30,471 nucleotides of DNA from Pirellulales bacterium (GCA_025924495.1 JAICIG010000027.1:1-30471), one strand, 5' to 3'; positions 1-7,826 are shown, counted from the first letter of the stretch. Notes: a model not told the origin generated them from the sequence alone. Made by a program: numbers and translations.

Positions 1-87
1 AAACGCAGACCGAAGCATTACGCCCGACTCATGAAACCCCGACGAGATACCAAACGTGATATGTTGAAAGGCCTTTTTGAAAACTAA
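1..87 (+). CDS. Transposase C-terminus, partial (5' end outside window)
   Basis: Frame 1 is open from the first base and ends at TAA 85-87, giving 28 residues that begin KRRPKHYARLMKPR. A basic tail with a KRRPK-then-KPR pattern next to the stop is common at the C-terminus of IS4-like transposases in planctomycetes, and the stop abuts an inverted repeat. The catalytic DDE domain would lie upstream and cannot be checked here. Whether the full copy is intact is unknown. The call depends on the short basic motif and on the position next to a terminal repeat. Confidence 0.5.
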   Translation, partial: KRRPKHYARLMKPRRDTKRDMLKGLFEN

Positions 88-97
88 GTGCCATTCG
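1..97 (+). mobile_element. Right end of an IS4-like insertion sequence
   Basis: The window opens inside a transposase reading frame that stops at 85-87, immediately followed by GTGCCATTCG (88-97). That 10-mer is the exact reverse complement of CGAATGGCAC at 2682-2691, which lies upstream of an IS4-type transposase N-terminus. I read 88-97 as the right terminal inverted repeat and the whole piece as the end of an element whose body lies outside the window. The match extends to about 11 of 13 positions inward. The family name comes from the transposase fragment at 2796; the terminal repeat match is seen directly. Confidence 0.65.
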
Positions 98-106
98 CCG
101 ATGCCG

Positions 107-122
107 CCCGAGCGCGCTCGGG
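107..122. repeat. 16-bp perfect palindrome outside the IS end
   Basis: CCCGAGCGCGCTCGGG reads the same on both strands and lies 9 bp beyond the IS right end. There is no T-run on either side, so it is not a convincing intrinsic terminator. It could be a hairpin, an insertion target or a chance GC-rich palindrome. Nothing else recognisable was seen between 98 and 367; a TTG-start frame at 153-353 is judged non-coding. Confidence 0.4.
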
Positions 123-367
123 TAGGTTCAAGGAGTCAAGCTCGGCTTACATTTGTCGGTATCGATCGATTTGATCCGATGCACTTTGCGACGTGCCTTT
201 CCGCGGGTCGGCCGAGACGCCGAGGCGCATAAGGGAGCGACATCCGTACGCCTGGGACGATGCCATCCGTGCGCGCAACCGCCAGTGACCGATTTGCCAG
301 CTCAGGTGCCCCTTTTCCTGCGGCTAGGGGCGCAATCTGAATACTACGACTAGCAATTAGACCGGCC

Positions 368-868
368 TCAAGCAGGCGGGAGCCGACCGGGGTACATGGA
401 AATAATCATTGCCGCGAGATAGATCCACAGGAGAAAGGACCAGTGGATCGCGGCCGCAAACTGCTGGCCTGCGGGAATGGGATGACAAAGCATCATAACG
501 CAATCGAAGAGTACTAGCGGGAGAATGCCAACCGCAAAAACAATAAGCTGCAGTCCGCGGACCAACCTGGAACAACGATTGGATTCGATGTGGCGTTTGC
601 CGACGTAGAAATGTAAGAACACCGCGGCGATCGGTAGCACGACAGCCGCGATCTCGATAGCCCCGCGACGATTTGGCATGACGGCGGCGACCGCCCCTGG
701 CGAAAGCCATAGCAGGATGGGCAAAAGCCCATCCCACATCACGACCCTGCGAAACCATGAGCCGAAATCGATACGCGCGATGACGATCATGGGTGGCAGT
801 TCGGCGAGCGTGAAACGGCGAGGCACGGTGAAAGACGGCGTGCAAATACGTAACGGCTCTTGCTCCAT
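368..868 (-). CDS. Small multi-pass membrane protein, unknown function
   Basis: A 166-residue frame starting at ATG 868 (MEQEPLRICTPSF...). The frame stays open upstream to another ATG at 994, but the extra 42 residues look like untranslated sequence. No clear ribosome site precedes either start. About four hydrophobic segments are visible at residues 45-62, 72-88, 106-126 and 138-157, with short polar loops between, so an inner-membrane location is likely. No family is recognised and no catalytic motif is visible. It lies in the segment flanked by the two IS4-like ends and points away from the SnoaL-like gene. Product and start are both uncertain, but the regular membrane pattern argues that it is a real gene. 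Confidence 0.5.
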   Translation of the reverse strand: MEQEPLRICTPSFTVPRRFTLAELPPMIVIARIDFGSWFRRVVMWDGLLPILLWLSPGAVAAVMPNRRGAIEIAAVVLPIAAVFLHFYVGKRHIESNRCSRLVRGLQLIVFAVGILPLVLFDCVMMLCHPIPAGQQFAAAIHWSFLLWIYLAAMIISMYPGRLPPA

Positions 869-1142
869 TATGCCGCACACTGGAGTTGCAATGTACTCCG
901 CTATTGCAAGCAACTCACGCCATCGGGGCACGGATTTGTCCGTGCATCGGCCAACTGCCTTTAAGGCGATCTCGCCAGCCGAAGAACAGGTCATGCGAGC
1001 TGAGACTCGAGCTGCCGTGATTGACCTACGCGGGGCGATGCTTCCTGCTTGAAATGGAAGGGAAGCGATGCCAACACGGGAAACCGGTCATGGAATTGGA
1101 TCGCTGCCGCCGTACGATAAGGAAGTCGACCGCCTCGATCTC

Positions 1143-1949
1143 CTATTCGGCGACCGCTGGAACGCCGTATCCGTACTTTGTGCCGCTGATGTTGTCGTGA
1201 ACTTGCGCCCCGACGGGAAGATCTAAACCGTCGAGAGTAAATTGCTTCGGATCGAGCTTGATCTGCATGTCTATCTCGAGCAAGGTGACTTCTTCTTCAC
1301 GCTTGGGCTGGAATCCACCGTCGACGAGCCGCATCTGGCGGCTTTTGCGGTACTCGACCACGAATGCGCCATTACCCGCCTTACGGAATCTCGCCTCCTG
1401 TACCGTCTGCGGTTCGTCCGCCTCTGAATCTCCGGGCATCCAATGCTTCGCCCGTACAATGCCGTAACCTTGCTCTGGAGATAACCAGTAAACGTCAAGG
1501 CCGGCGGTCTTCTTTATCGCTACTCGCACGAGTCCATCAGGCTCTTTAGCGGCAGTCACCTCCGCGTCGTTCAGCATGCGCATCCAGCTGAGAGCATCTG
1601 CTCCAAAAGACCCGATAAACCAATTCGGCCAAGTCTGCTGCCGCGGGTGCATCAGCATAAGCGTTTTCGCTTCGTCGCCGTTGGCGGTGTTAATAAATAC
1701 ATGATACGCGCGCGGATCACTCGGCCTCACCGAAGGATCAGAGCCCAGTATCATGTGTGCGCCATATATGAGTGAATAATGGATTTTGCGGCTTTTGTCG
1801 TAGATCGTCCATTCCAAGCTTTCGACAATCTCGCCCGCGTTGGAGCCCGCCGCCACACGTTGTCCGCGCCAATCGAAACGTAATCTATTCGGGTAAACCA
1901 CGCAATCCTCCTTCGCGCTCAATGATCCAAGCGATCGCCTGCTGGTCAT
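1143..1949 (-). CDS. LolA-like conserved hypothetical protein without an export signal (probably 5'-truncated)
   Basis: The 268-residue frame reads as a soluble beta-rich protein with many alternating hydrophobic strands and charged turns, ending in a motif of the form LPVGAQVHDNISGTKYGYG. That ending recalls planctomycete proteins with a LolA/LolB-like fold that describe surface or periplasmic lipid-binding proteins. Family members normally begin with a signal peptide and a further N-terminal stretch. Here the ATG at 1949 gives MTSRRSLGSLSAK with no hydrophobic segment, and the frame continues upstream only to a stop near 2037 without a signal sequence. I infer that the 5' end has been lost, in keeping with the decayed genes around it. 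An alternative is a cytoplasmic paralogue with a short N-terminus. The fold assignment is tentative. Confidence 0.5.
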   Translation of the reverse strand: MTSRRSLGSLSAKEDCVVYPNRLRFDWRGQRVAAGSNAGEIVESLEWTIYDKSRKIHYSLIYGAHMILGSDPSVRPSDPRAYHVFINTANGDEAKTLMLMHPRQQTWPNWFIGSFGADALSWMRMLNDAEVTAAKEPDGLVRVAIKKTAGLDVYWLSPEQGYGIVRAKHWMPGDSEADEPQTVQEARFRKAGNGAFVVEYRKSRQMRLVDGGFQPKREEEVTLLEIDMQIKLDPKQFTLDGLDLPVGAQVHDNISGTKYGYGVPAVAE

Positions 1950-2070
1950 CCGCGGATCGATGGCCGGCCCATTTTTAAGAGCGACGTTTTTGCGCAGGCA
2001 CAGCCAAGGGTGCGGACATGACGGCTTGGGGTTCGGTTAGCCGGTTGACACGAGTATGAAAGGAAATGCT

Positions 2071-2508
2071 GTGAGTCCCGACATAAGCAAAATCACAGAA
2101 ACCGTCCTTGAGATCGAAAACGCAATCAATACACGCTGGAATAATGGAGACTGCACAGGATTTTTGGAAGCTTACCGGGAAGACGTCACCTATTTCGATC
2201 CGCTTACGGATCGGTGTTTAATTGGTCGGCAGGCAGTCAAAGAGCATTTCGATAAGTATTTCACGGGCACGCCGGTGGTCCGTAGCGAGCAATTCAATCC
2301 AATGGTCGTTGTGAACGATGCAGGTGACATCGCTATCCTGACATACAACCTGCAAAACTACCTGGCAGGCAAAAACGGAGAACTGCAATCCATTCCGCTT
2401 TGGAGCTGCACCCAGGTCTATCGCCTCGCGGATGGAAAGTGGAATATAGCGCACAACCACTGGTCGTTTGCGAGGCACCCGGCAGTGGTTGGTAACCCAT
2501 CCGCCTGA
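2071..2508 (+). CDS. SnoaL/NTF2-like (DUF4440-type) protein
   Basis: This codes for 145 residues with the pattern of the NTF2-like superfamily: an N-terminal helix pair (ISKITETVLEIENAINTRWN), an FLEAYREDVTYFDP strand-turn, an IGRQAVKEHF helix, and a C-terminal sheet ending in DGKWNIAHNHWSF. Superfamily members form small cone-shaped barrels and act as isomerases, hydrolases or ligand-binding proteins; no specific reaction can be assigned. The start chosen is GTG 2071, because AAGGA at 2060-2064 lies six bases upstream. An in-frame ATG at 2056 adds five residues but has no ribosome site. The protein is full length for the family, unlike its neighbours. It ends 13 bp before a TfoX-like stump. 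Confidence 0.7.
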   Translation: MSPDISKITETVLEIENAINTRWNNGDCTGFLEAYREDVTYFDPLTDRCLIGRQAVKEHFDKYFTGTPVVRSEQFNPMVVVNDAGDIAILTYNLQNYLAGKNGELQSIPLWSCTQVYRLADGKWNIAHNHWSFARHPAVVGNPSA

Positions 2509-2521
2509 CGGAGAACTTGTT

Positions 2522-2599
2522 ATGGCCTTCGACGAATGCCTCGCTGGTCGCGTCGAAGACGCTTTGATAAGAGAACCGGGCATCATCAAGACGGGTTAA
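2522..2599 (+). pseudogene. TfoX N-terminal-domain stump
   Basis: ATG 2522 with GGAG eight bases upstream opens a 25-codon frame reading MAFDECLAGRVEDALIREPG and then IIKTG-stop. It matches the start of TfoX/Sxy N-terminal-domain proteins, which typically read MAYDExLAxRVRxxL...PGVxEKxMFGG. The frame stops just before the conserved MFGG segment, and the remaining roughly 80 residues are absent downstream. I read it as the remnant of a small TfoX-like gene that followed the SnoaL-like gene. The similarity is short, so chance cannot be excluded, but frame, start signal and pattern agree. Confidence 0.45.
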
Positions 2600-2681
2600 A
2601 CTTGCAATCCCTTGCGCGCGTGGGTCCGGCGCCCCCACGCCTCTGGGCCGCCGCGATCCTTGCGCGCGGAGGTCGATGCCT

Positions 2682-2927
2682 CGAATGGCACGTAATTCAG
2701 CGATAAGTCTTTAGCTGAAACGGACGTATGCCAAAAGGGCCTCTCTTGCGTAGATGGTGGTTGCAACATCTCCATCACCGGCAAGGAGGCCCAACATGCG
2801 CCATTTTACGGGCGGACGGTTTCGGCAACAGGTGAGATTTCTGCGACAGCAGTTCCTTCAGGACGGCGGCCTGCCGTTCAGCAATGTGCTTTCCGAGGGG
2901 ATGGTCGCGCAAGCATTGACAGCGGTT
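2682..2927 (+). mobile_element. Left end of an IS4-like insertion sequence, truncated
   Basis: The left terminal repeat CGAATGGCAC (2682-2691) is followed by a roughly 100-bp leader, a strong ribosome site (AAGGAGG, 2783-2789) and the start of a transposase at 2796. Homology to the transposase appears to end near 2927, where a WD40 gene fragment takes over in another frame. More than 80 percent of the element is missing. Its orientation matches that of the fragment at 1-97, so the two ends face each other across 98-2681, as the flanks of a composite element would. Confidence 0.65.
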
Positions 2928-2963
2928 GCCCGGAGCGGCGCCCACGTTTTCGACCTCGGATAA
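2796..2963 (+). pseudogene. IS4-family transposase, N-terminal fragment
   Basis: ATG 2796 has AAGGAGG six bases upstream and encodes 55 residues. The core VRFLRQQFLQDGGLPFSNV and then LSEGMVAQALTAV fits the start of planctomycete IS4-type transposases (FLRRQFLQDGxLPFxDVLSEExVxQALTA). These normally continue with a WLDRxFSPLVTLWVFLGQVL segment and the DDE catalytic domain, none of which is present. After LTAV the frame continues with unrelated sequence to a stop at 2963, so the homology ends near 2927. The product would be inactive. The family call is from remembered consensus. Confidence 0.65.
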
Positions 2964-3726
2964 TGTATTGCTGGTTAACAATAGTCCGCCCGAACGATAT
3001 GAGCTGTACTCGGCCGATCGTGCCGATCCGCCGCAAATCCTGCCCCGAGGCAGTAATGCTGCTTTCTCGCCGGACGGAAGGTCGCTTGCCATCGGTATCG
3101 TAAATCAGGGCCTGCAGATATGGGATGTGGCCACTTTGCGCAAAGAGCGTGAACTCACATCCAGCGACCACACGAAACGCGAATACAGTCGCGTGGTGTG
3201 GTCCCCCGGCGGCGAAAGCATCGCGGCACTCGCTGGGGAATTCGACAAAACGGGGAACATGGTGGAGTACATCGAAAGATGGGAGCTCTCAAGCGGTCAA
3301 GTCCGACGGATTTTTCCGCCATTCCAGGATAACGATTACCTTGAGTTGCGATATTCTCCCGATGGCCGCCGATTGTTCTTCATCAGTCGAAGTCCTGCAT
3401 GGGGTCCGCGGGTCGTTCGATCAACGACGCAGGTGTTTGACTCTCAGACGCTCGAACCGGTTCCGATCGGCATGCGAGACATTGCGGATATCGCGGGCGG
3501 CTTGCGCGGCGACACATTCATTACCGCCGGGCAATACTCTGTAGATCTGCGCGATACGGCGACGCTCCAACCGCTGCGACGGCTTTACGAAGGCCCATCC
3601 CCGCCCAACTTATGGCCGGCAGTCTGCGGCTTCGGTCTGTGGAGTATCGCGTTCACCGTCCGGACTGTTCGCAAAAGACGCTCGAGACGGTTGTTTGGCA
3701 TCCGCAGGCAGTCGGTGGTCCCGTAG
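2928..3726 (+). pseudogene. WD40-repeat protein, 5' end lost at the IS junction
   Basis: The reading frame contains typical beta-propeller signatures: AAFSPDGRSLAIGIVNQGLQ followed by IWDVATL, VVWSPGGESIAAL, and LRYSPDGRRLFFIS. It ends with a hydrophobic stretch (WPAVCGFGLWSIAF) followed by RTVRKRRSRR, which looks like a C-terminal membrane anchor. No start codon with a ribosome site is found, and the frame enters directly from the transposase fragment at about 2927. Only three or four blades remain, where a complete propeller has six to eight. I infer that IS-linked deletion removed the N-terminal part. The intact gene was probably a membrane-anchored WD40 scaffold of the type abundant in planctomycetes. 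Confidence 0.6.
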
Positions 3727-3978
3727 TTCTTACTGCAATTTGCAATGTCGAAAGCCGCCGCAGGAATCGGCGATATTGCCGTGCCGTGGGCGGCCGCCGT
3801 TCATTTCGCATTGGCGAACCGAATGATAACATTGGGATGAACGCGAGCGCAGTCGGTCCTGGAATCTCCTCGCCCCCCGTTATCCCGGTCGTTACGTCGT
3901 AGATTTGGGAATTTGTCCGGCCATTGCTGCGTCTTACGTGAAGGGGCTTGTCCTCTTCCGAGCAAAGGAGCAACTGCG

Positions 3979-4791
3979 ATGAAATTGGGACCGATCGAAA
4001 CACTGAATTTCACGGCTTGCTGTGTGCTTTCCATTGCACATTCCGCTTGGGCAGCGAACCCGACTTGGACGCTGCATCCCGATGATCCAGAACAACTCCG
4101 GAAGTGGAACGTTCAGATTTCGTATCAGCAGGTCATCAACGACTTCGAAAACCTCGAATACGCCTTCACGATCCAGGCCAACGTTCCCGAAGGCGTCGAC
4201 GCGCTGGACGCCTTATTATCGATCTATGACGATAAAGGGCTCGTGGCTAGGCAGAGTTGGAGCGACTCCGAGGGGAAATGCACCGCCCATTTTACGATTG
4301 GCAAGCAGACGCTGAAGAACGCGGGATTCATGGTACAGCTTTATCGAGGGCGACGCACGGACGCCTTTTCCACGTCGGGCTGCTACGTGTTCGCCCTGGC
4401 CGAGTTCGCCGGTGACGAGCGCTATTGCACCGGCAGGATTGGAATCACCGCCCCGCCCAAGACGACGGAATTTCGCATGGGCGCTCCGATCCATCGCGAT
4501 GGACGCTCGGTGACCGTGGAGGTAACGCCAAAGGATGTGCTTAGCAACCACCAATACGATTTTCACGTCGTCGTGGAGGGACGCTCCGACGAGCATTTCC
4601 AGGTGCGCAACGGCCAGCCCATCACGAAAGGCGACGTTCGGTTTGCCGATCTCAACGGCGACGGTTTTCTCGACATCATAATCGTCGCCGGCCCGGACCA
4701 TCGCGGTCAGGACTGGTACAAGACATTGATCTACGACAAGCAAAAGACCAGGTATCATTGGCTCACCGATGAGCCCAACTCGCCTAGCTAA
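3979..4791 (+). CDS. Secreted protein with FG-GAP/XAC2610-like C-terminal module
   Basis: ATG 3979 is preceded by AAAGGAG (3964-3970) at eight bases. The 270-residue product begins with a signal peptide (MKLGPIETLNFTACCVLSIA, then HSAWA, with cleavage likely before ANPTW), so it is exported. The first 150 residues form a beta-rich region without a recognised family. Residues around 220-260 read VRFADLNGDGFLDIIIVAGP followed by a WYKTLIYDKQK segment: a calcium-binding-like DxNxDGxxD loop as in FG-GAP repeats and XAC2610-related proteins. Role is unknown; surface or periplasmic binding is a guess. It stands alone, 250 bp after the WD40 remnant, on a strand shared with it but not clearly co-transcribed. 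Confidence 0.65.
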   Translation: MKLGPIETLNFTACCVLSIAHSAWAANPTWTLHPDDPEQLRKWNVQISYQQVINDFENLEYAFTIQANVPEGVDALDALLSIYDDKGLVARQSWSDSEGKCTAHFTIGKQTLKNAGFMVQLYRGRRTDAFSTSGCYVFALAEFAGDERYCTGRIGITAPPKTTEFRMGAPIHRDGRSVTVEVTPKDVLSNHQYDFHVVVEGRSDEHFQVRNGQPITKGDVRFADLNGDGFLDIIIVAGPDHRGQDWYKTLIYDKQKTRYHWLTDEPNSPS

Positions 4792-5531
4792 TCGCTCAAC
4801 CTTAGCGCCGGTTGGACGCGGAACCGAAAACTCACATCGGTGGCCGCCGCCCAGTAGGTCAGACGTTCGCAAACCTGCGTCGGCCACATCGTCCGAAGCA
4901 TCTCAATGGCGCTCCTTTACGCGCTTCGGCGTTCACGACCGACGCGCTCAATGTGCACAGGAGGGCGCGTCCTGAGGCAGTTGGCAGCAACTTGGCGGCG
5001 AATCTCGATCCTGCACCCAACATGCTTGGGTCCGGCGCACCTGCGTGGGAAACTGTACGAACGCCGATGGGCGGTTTCAGGCTGCCGGACACCAAAAAAC
5101 AACAGCGCCAGAATTGAAACAGCAAACCGCGGGACCGGCGACTCGAACTGTCGAGTCAATTACCTAGAAATCGCATGGAAATTGAAGGCGACTGCCGATC
5201 CCCGATCTCGCTGAGCGCACATGTCGAACCGACATGGCGCGAACGCAATTCGCAGTAGATGGCTGCATTATAACCGCGATACATTGTCGGCTGCCGCGAG
5301 GCTCGCGGGCTCGCGCACAATCGCGAATGGGGAAATTGAATAGGGCAACAGCGGGTTGCGCGGGCCAACCGGTTGTCCGCTCAGCTTTGATCTCAAACGG
5401 ATTCTTTTTTTGCCCCGAGGCAGCACCACCTGCGTGCAAATGCTCCCTTCGGCGAAGTGGAACGGTTATCGCGGATATCGTATCGCGGGGGTGCGCCGCC
5501 ACCTAAGCGAACGGCGGCTTGACGTGCGGCG
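4792..5531. other. 740-bp stretch with no recognisable gene
   Basis: Several short frames exist on both strands, but none has a ribosome site, a familiar motif or a planctomycete-like composition, and they overlap one another. No tRNA-like cloverleaf or promoter pair stood out. The only clear structure is the hairpin at 5140-5157. The region may hold decayed sequence. Confidence 0.4.
5140..5157. repeat. 7-bp stem, 4-base loop hairpin
   Basis: GACTCGA, loop ACTG, TCGAGTC. The stem is perfect. There is no T-run on either side, so an intrinsic terminator is unlikely; it may be a protein-binding palindrome or chance. Confidence 0.35.
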
Positions 5532-5743
5532 ATGAAGATGGAACGAGGTCGGCTGGCGAGGTTGCAGCAAGAGTTGCATGCAATGCCGCGGGCGGCGAGC
5601 GGTTCAAGGAGTATCTGAGAGTTATGCCGAGTGAGCGGCGCGATGATGTGGCGCTGGCGCCGATCAACCCGATGGCACTCGTGCAGAAGGCAGCGATGCT
5701 CGGGGAGCTGCTGGCGATGGAGGACGAGGGGGCCGCAGAATGA
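5532..5743 (+). pseudogene. Small unknown gene, apparently frameshifted
   Basis: ATG 5532 starts a coherent helical segment (MKMERGRLARLQQELHAMPR), which runs to TGA 5616-5618. In the +2-related frame the sequence continues as ERFKEYLRVMPSERRDDVAL then APINPMALVQKAAMLGELLA and MEDEGAAE, ending at 5741-5743 with ATGA overlapping the next gene. Joining the two at about 5597 gives one plausible charged, helical protein of roughly 70 residues. The second frame by itself would need a TTG start at 5519 and an unnatural N-terminus. I infer an indel near 5597. The coupling to 5740 suggests the pair once formed an operon. Function is unknown. Confidence 0.4.
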
Positions 5744-6216
5744 TTCTGCCGAGAGGCATCACGGGTTTCAATGTTCCGAAGACGGCGGCAACGGTTGAGG
5801 TAAAGGTCTTTGTCGCGGATTGCTGGTCGGCCGTTGCCAGGCAAGGCGGCCGCGTGGACGACCGCCCGCAAATCCTGCGCGGCGCTCATGCGTCATTCGT
5901 TTCGCGGGTGCTGATGCTTCAGGCCGGCGAGCTCTCCGTACTTCTCAATGCCGTTTATCCGTGGGTGGGCTTCTGCGAGCCACTGACGCCGGGCGATTGC
6001 TCGATCAACTTTCTTGATGCTCGCAGCGTAGCCCCCGCGTTTGCTGCTACAGGGCGCTACCGCGCGCTGAGCGCGGAAGAAGTGGAACGGCCGATCACGG
6101 ACGATATGTGTCAGGAGTTGGGGCGCGGCGAATTGCAGCAGCTCAAATACTGGAGCGGCCTCGCGGGGCGGCGCCGGCTGCGAGTCGGCGATGTCATTTT
6201 CAACTTCTGGGATTAA
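5740..6216 (+). CDS. Conserved-looking hypothetical protein
   Basis: This 158-residue frame starts at ATG 5740, overlapping the previous stop by ATGA, so it was probably translated by coupling. The product has no signal peptide and no membrane segment. Notable segments are VKVFVADCWSAVARQGG, a hydrophobic block SVLLNAVYPWVGFCEPLTPG, and a final RVGDVIFNFWD. The regular composition and the GC-rich third positions support a real cytoplasmic protein. I do not recognise a named family, and nothing nearby gives a function. It is followed by a gene-free stretch with the palindromic element at 6399. Confidence 0.55.
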   Translation: MILPRGITGFNVPKTAATVEVKVFVADCWSAVARQGGRVDDRPQILRGAHASFVSRVLMLQAGELSVLLNAVYPWVGFCEPLTPGDCSINFLDARSVAPAFAATGRYRALSAEEVERPITDDMCQELGRGELQQLKYWSGLAGRRRLRVGDVIFNFWD

Positions 6217-6398
6217 GAAGATGGGGCAAACGCGCGCGGGGCGGGTTTACAACATCGGATGCCCTACCTGCCCTATTGCAGCCGACCTGGCGCCCTGCGC
6301 TTTAAGATTCGACGTAGGAAACAAAATGCTTACATGGGCTATGCTTGAACCGCCCCTTCGCGTAGCCGGCGGCTAGAGATCGCAGAAATGTCTCTAAG

Positions 6399-6463
6399 AG
6401 CCTATCCGTGAACCTGAAAGGAGGCGAGACGCCTCCTCGACGAGGCCGGTTCTTGGATAGGCT
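6399..6463. repeat. 65-bp palindromic, MITE-like element
   Basis: The outer arms AGCCTATCC (6399-6407) and GGATAGGCT (6455-6463) are exact reverse complements. Two bases inward, GAACC pairs with GGTTC. Near the centre GAGGC and GCCTC form a third stem. The whole piece can fold into one long hairpin. The ends resemble the GAGCCTATCC-type termini of IS5/IS1031-group elements, which suggests a non-autonomous derivative; a REP-like repeat is the alternative. Only one copy is in the window. Confidence 0.5.
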
Positions 6464-6550
6464 ATAAGCCAGTAATGAGAGTATCCATTACCAGTCGCCG
6501 GTTGTCGCATCATGGGGATCAGCGGATCGGCATATCCGCCCGCTGAGCTG

Positions 6551-6580
6551 TAAAAATCCTGTCCATCATGACACGACAGG
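6551..6580 (-). terminator. Intrinsic terminator of the ChaN-like gene
   Basis: On the minus strand CCTGTC (6580-6575), an 11-base loop, GACAGG (6563-6558) and then ATTTTTA follow the stop codon at 6604 by about 24 bases. The stem is six perfect pairs followed by five T residues. Confidence 0.6.
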
Positions 6581-6603
6581 AAGCCAACGCGGCAAATCGC
6601 AGG

Positions 6604-7575
6604 TTATTTGGCGATCGTTTCCGGCAACTCCGACGATGGCGGGGCGAGAAACGTGGCGGGGGTGGAACGGGGACGGTTGAGCTCGGCGTCGAATTCGTCG
6701 TCGGAGAGGAGTCGGGCTTCGGCTGCATCGAAATGCCGCCGCGACCGGATGGGGTGAATCCCGGCGCGCGGGGGACCGTTATCGGTAGAAATCGATGCAT
6801 AATGGGCGCCGCCATGCGGAATGACATGGACGCTGCGGACGCGCCAGTCGGCGTGCTGTTTGGCAAGCGCCGCGGCAAACGAGGGCCACAACTTGCTCGC
6901 GAAATCCGCTCCTGGATCGGCGCCGGCGCCCTGCGGGGCCGCGCGGCGCGAGGTGCGAGCGTGAAAGTTGCCGCAAATCGCGAGCACCTTGGCGTCGTGG
7001 TCGAGCCGCATGCGCTCTTTGGCCAGTCGCGCCGCCATTGCGGCGTCGCGTGCGATAAAAAGTTTGGTCGGGTCTTCCGCGGCCGCTTGCAGAGCGGGCT
7101 TTTCAGCTGGCTGCTTGGCGCCTGCGGGCTGTTCCGGGACCGTGGGCCAGGGATCGTCGAAGCAGACGAGATGCCAACGGAAGGGAGGCGCAAGAGCCGT
7201 GCGAATGAGCGCGAGGAGCTGAATGTTGCCGCGGCCGTCGTCAAACGGTTTGGCGAAGAATTGCGGCACGGTCTCCGTCCGGCCGGCCGCCCACTCGACG
7301 AGCGGCTGCTGTTCGTCGGCCGGAACTTCCAAGGCCAGTACGCGATAACCCCGCTGGCTAAGTGGCGCTAACAGCGCCGCCGCAATGGTCGGCGTTTCCT
7401 GCGTACCGTGGAGTTCGCCCAGCACGAGCACGTCGCTCGCGTCGGCCAGTTTCGTCAAGACGTCGAGCGCCTTGGACGGCAGCAGATAGGGCTCCAGCTT
7501 CGCCGGAACCTCTTCGGCCCGTGCGGCGGTTGCGAGCAGCAGGGCGACAAGTGCGACGGCAAGGCGCTTTGGCAT
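6604..7575 (-). CDS. ChaN/EreA/TIKI-superfamily exported protein (ChaN-like)
   Basis: ATG 7575 opens a 323-residue protein with a classical signal peptide (MPKRLAVALVALLLATAARA, cleavage before EEVPA). The frame stays open upstream to 7641 but those residues look untranslated. Residues 49-61 read VLVLGELHGTQET, the GExH motif of the ChaN haem-binding lipoprotein / erythromycin-esterase-like / TIKI-TraB superfamily. A second superfamily-like motif, KVLAICGNFHARTS, lies in the C-terminal half. Members bind haem or act as metal-dependent esterases or proteases; substrate cannot be inferred. There is no lipobox cysteine, unlike ChaN itself. It is a single gene with its own terminator, diverging from the STM401x operon. 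Confidence 0.6.
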   Translation of the reverse strand: MPKRLAVALVALLLATAARAEEVPAKLEPYLLPSKALDVLTKLADASDVLVLGELHGTQETPTIAAALLAPLSQRGYRVLALEVPADEQQPLVEWAAGRTETVPQFFAKPFDDGRGNIQLLALIRTALAPPFRWHLVCFDDPWPTVPEQPAGAKQPAEKPALQAAAEDPTKLFIARDAAMAARLAKERMRLDHDAKVLAICGNFHARTSRRAAPQGAGADPGADFASKLWPSFAAALAKQHADWRVRSVHVIPHGGAHYASISTDNGPPRAGIHPIRSRRHFDAAEARLLSDDEFDAELNRPRSTPATFLAPPSSELPETIAK

Positions 7576-7797
7576 GGGATTGAACCTCGCATCATGCGGA
7601 TTGGGAACGATGCGATAGTATATGCGGGCGGCGCGTTGCATGCGACGCCGCGGCGGCTGGACGAATCGACTCTATCTCGAAGATCGGCGGCGATTCGCCG
7701 AGGAGGCGGCGGAGACGCGAGACTGGCGCGCCGGAGGCAAGAATTCACGTCCGCGCAGGCTTGGCGGATCGCGAAAGCATGCAATTCTCTCCGGCGC

Positions 7798-7826
7798 GAG
7801 ACTTCGCGCGCACGATCGTCTACAAT
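7798..7826 (+). promoter_or_regulatory. Candidate promoter of the seven-gene operon
   Basis: TACAAT at 7821-7826 matches five of six bases of a sigma-70 -10 box. With a 17-bp spacer the -35 position holds GAGACT (7798-7803), only three of six. It lies 45 bp before the first ATG. Planctomycete promoters are poorly defined, so this is weak. Confidence 0.25.

Larger units (their letters stand above)
6217..6603. other. Intergenic stretch between convergent genes
   Basis: No gene is seen. The stretch contains the palindromic element at 6399-6463 and the terminator of the minus-strand gene at 6551-6580, and it separates two converging transcription units. Confidence 0.5.

Noticed and set aside
153..353. 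66-residue plus-strand frame
   Set aside because: It starts at TTG and has no recognised motif; too weak to call.
5400..5425. T-run next to a TGCC...GGCA hairpin as a terminator
   Set aside because: On the plus strand the T-run precedes the hairpin, and on the minus strand the hairpin is followed by A residues, so neither direction gives a terminator.
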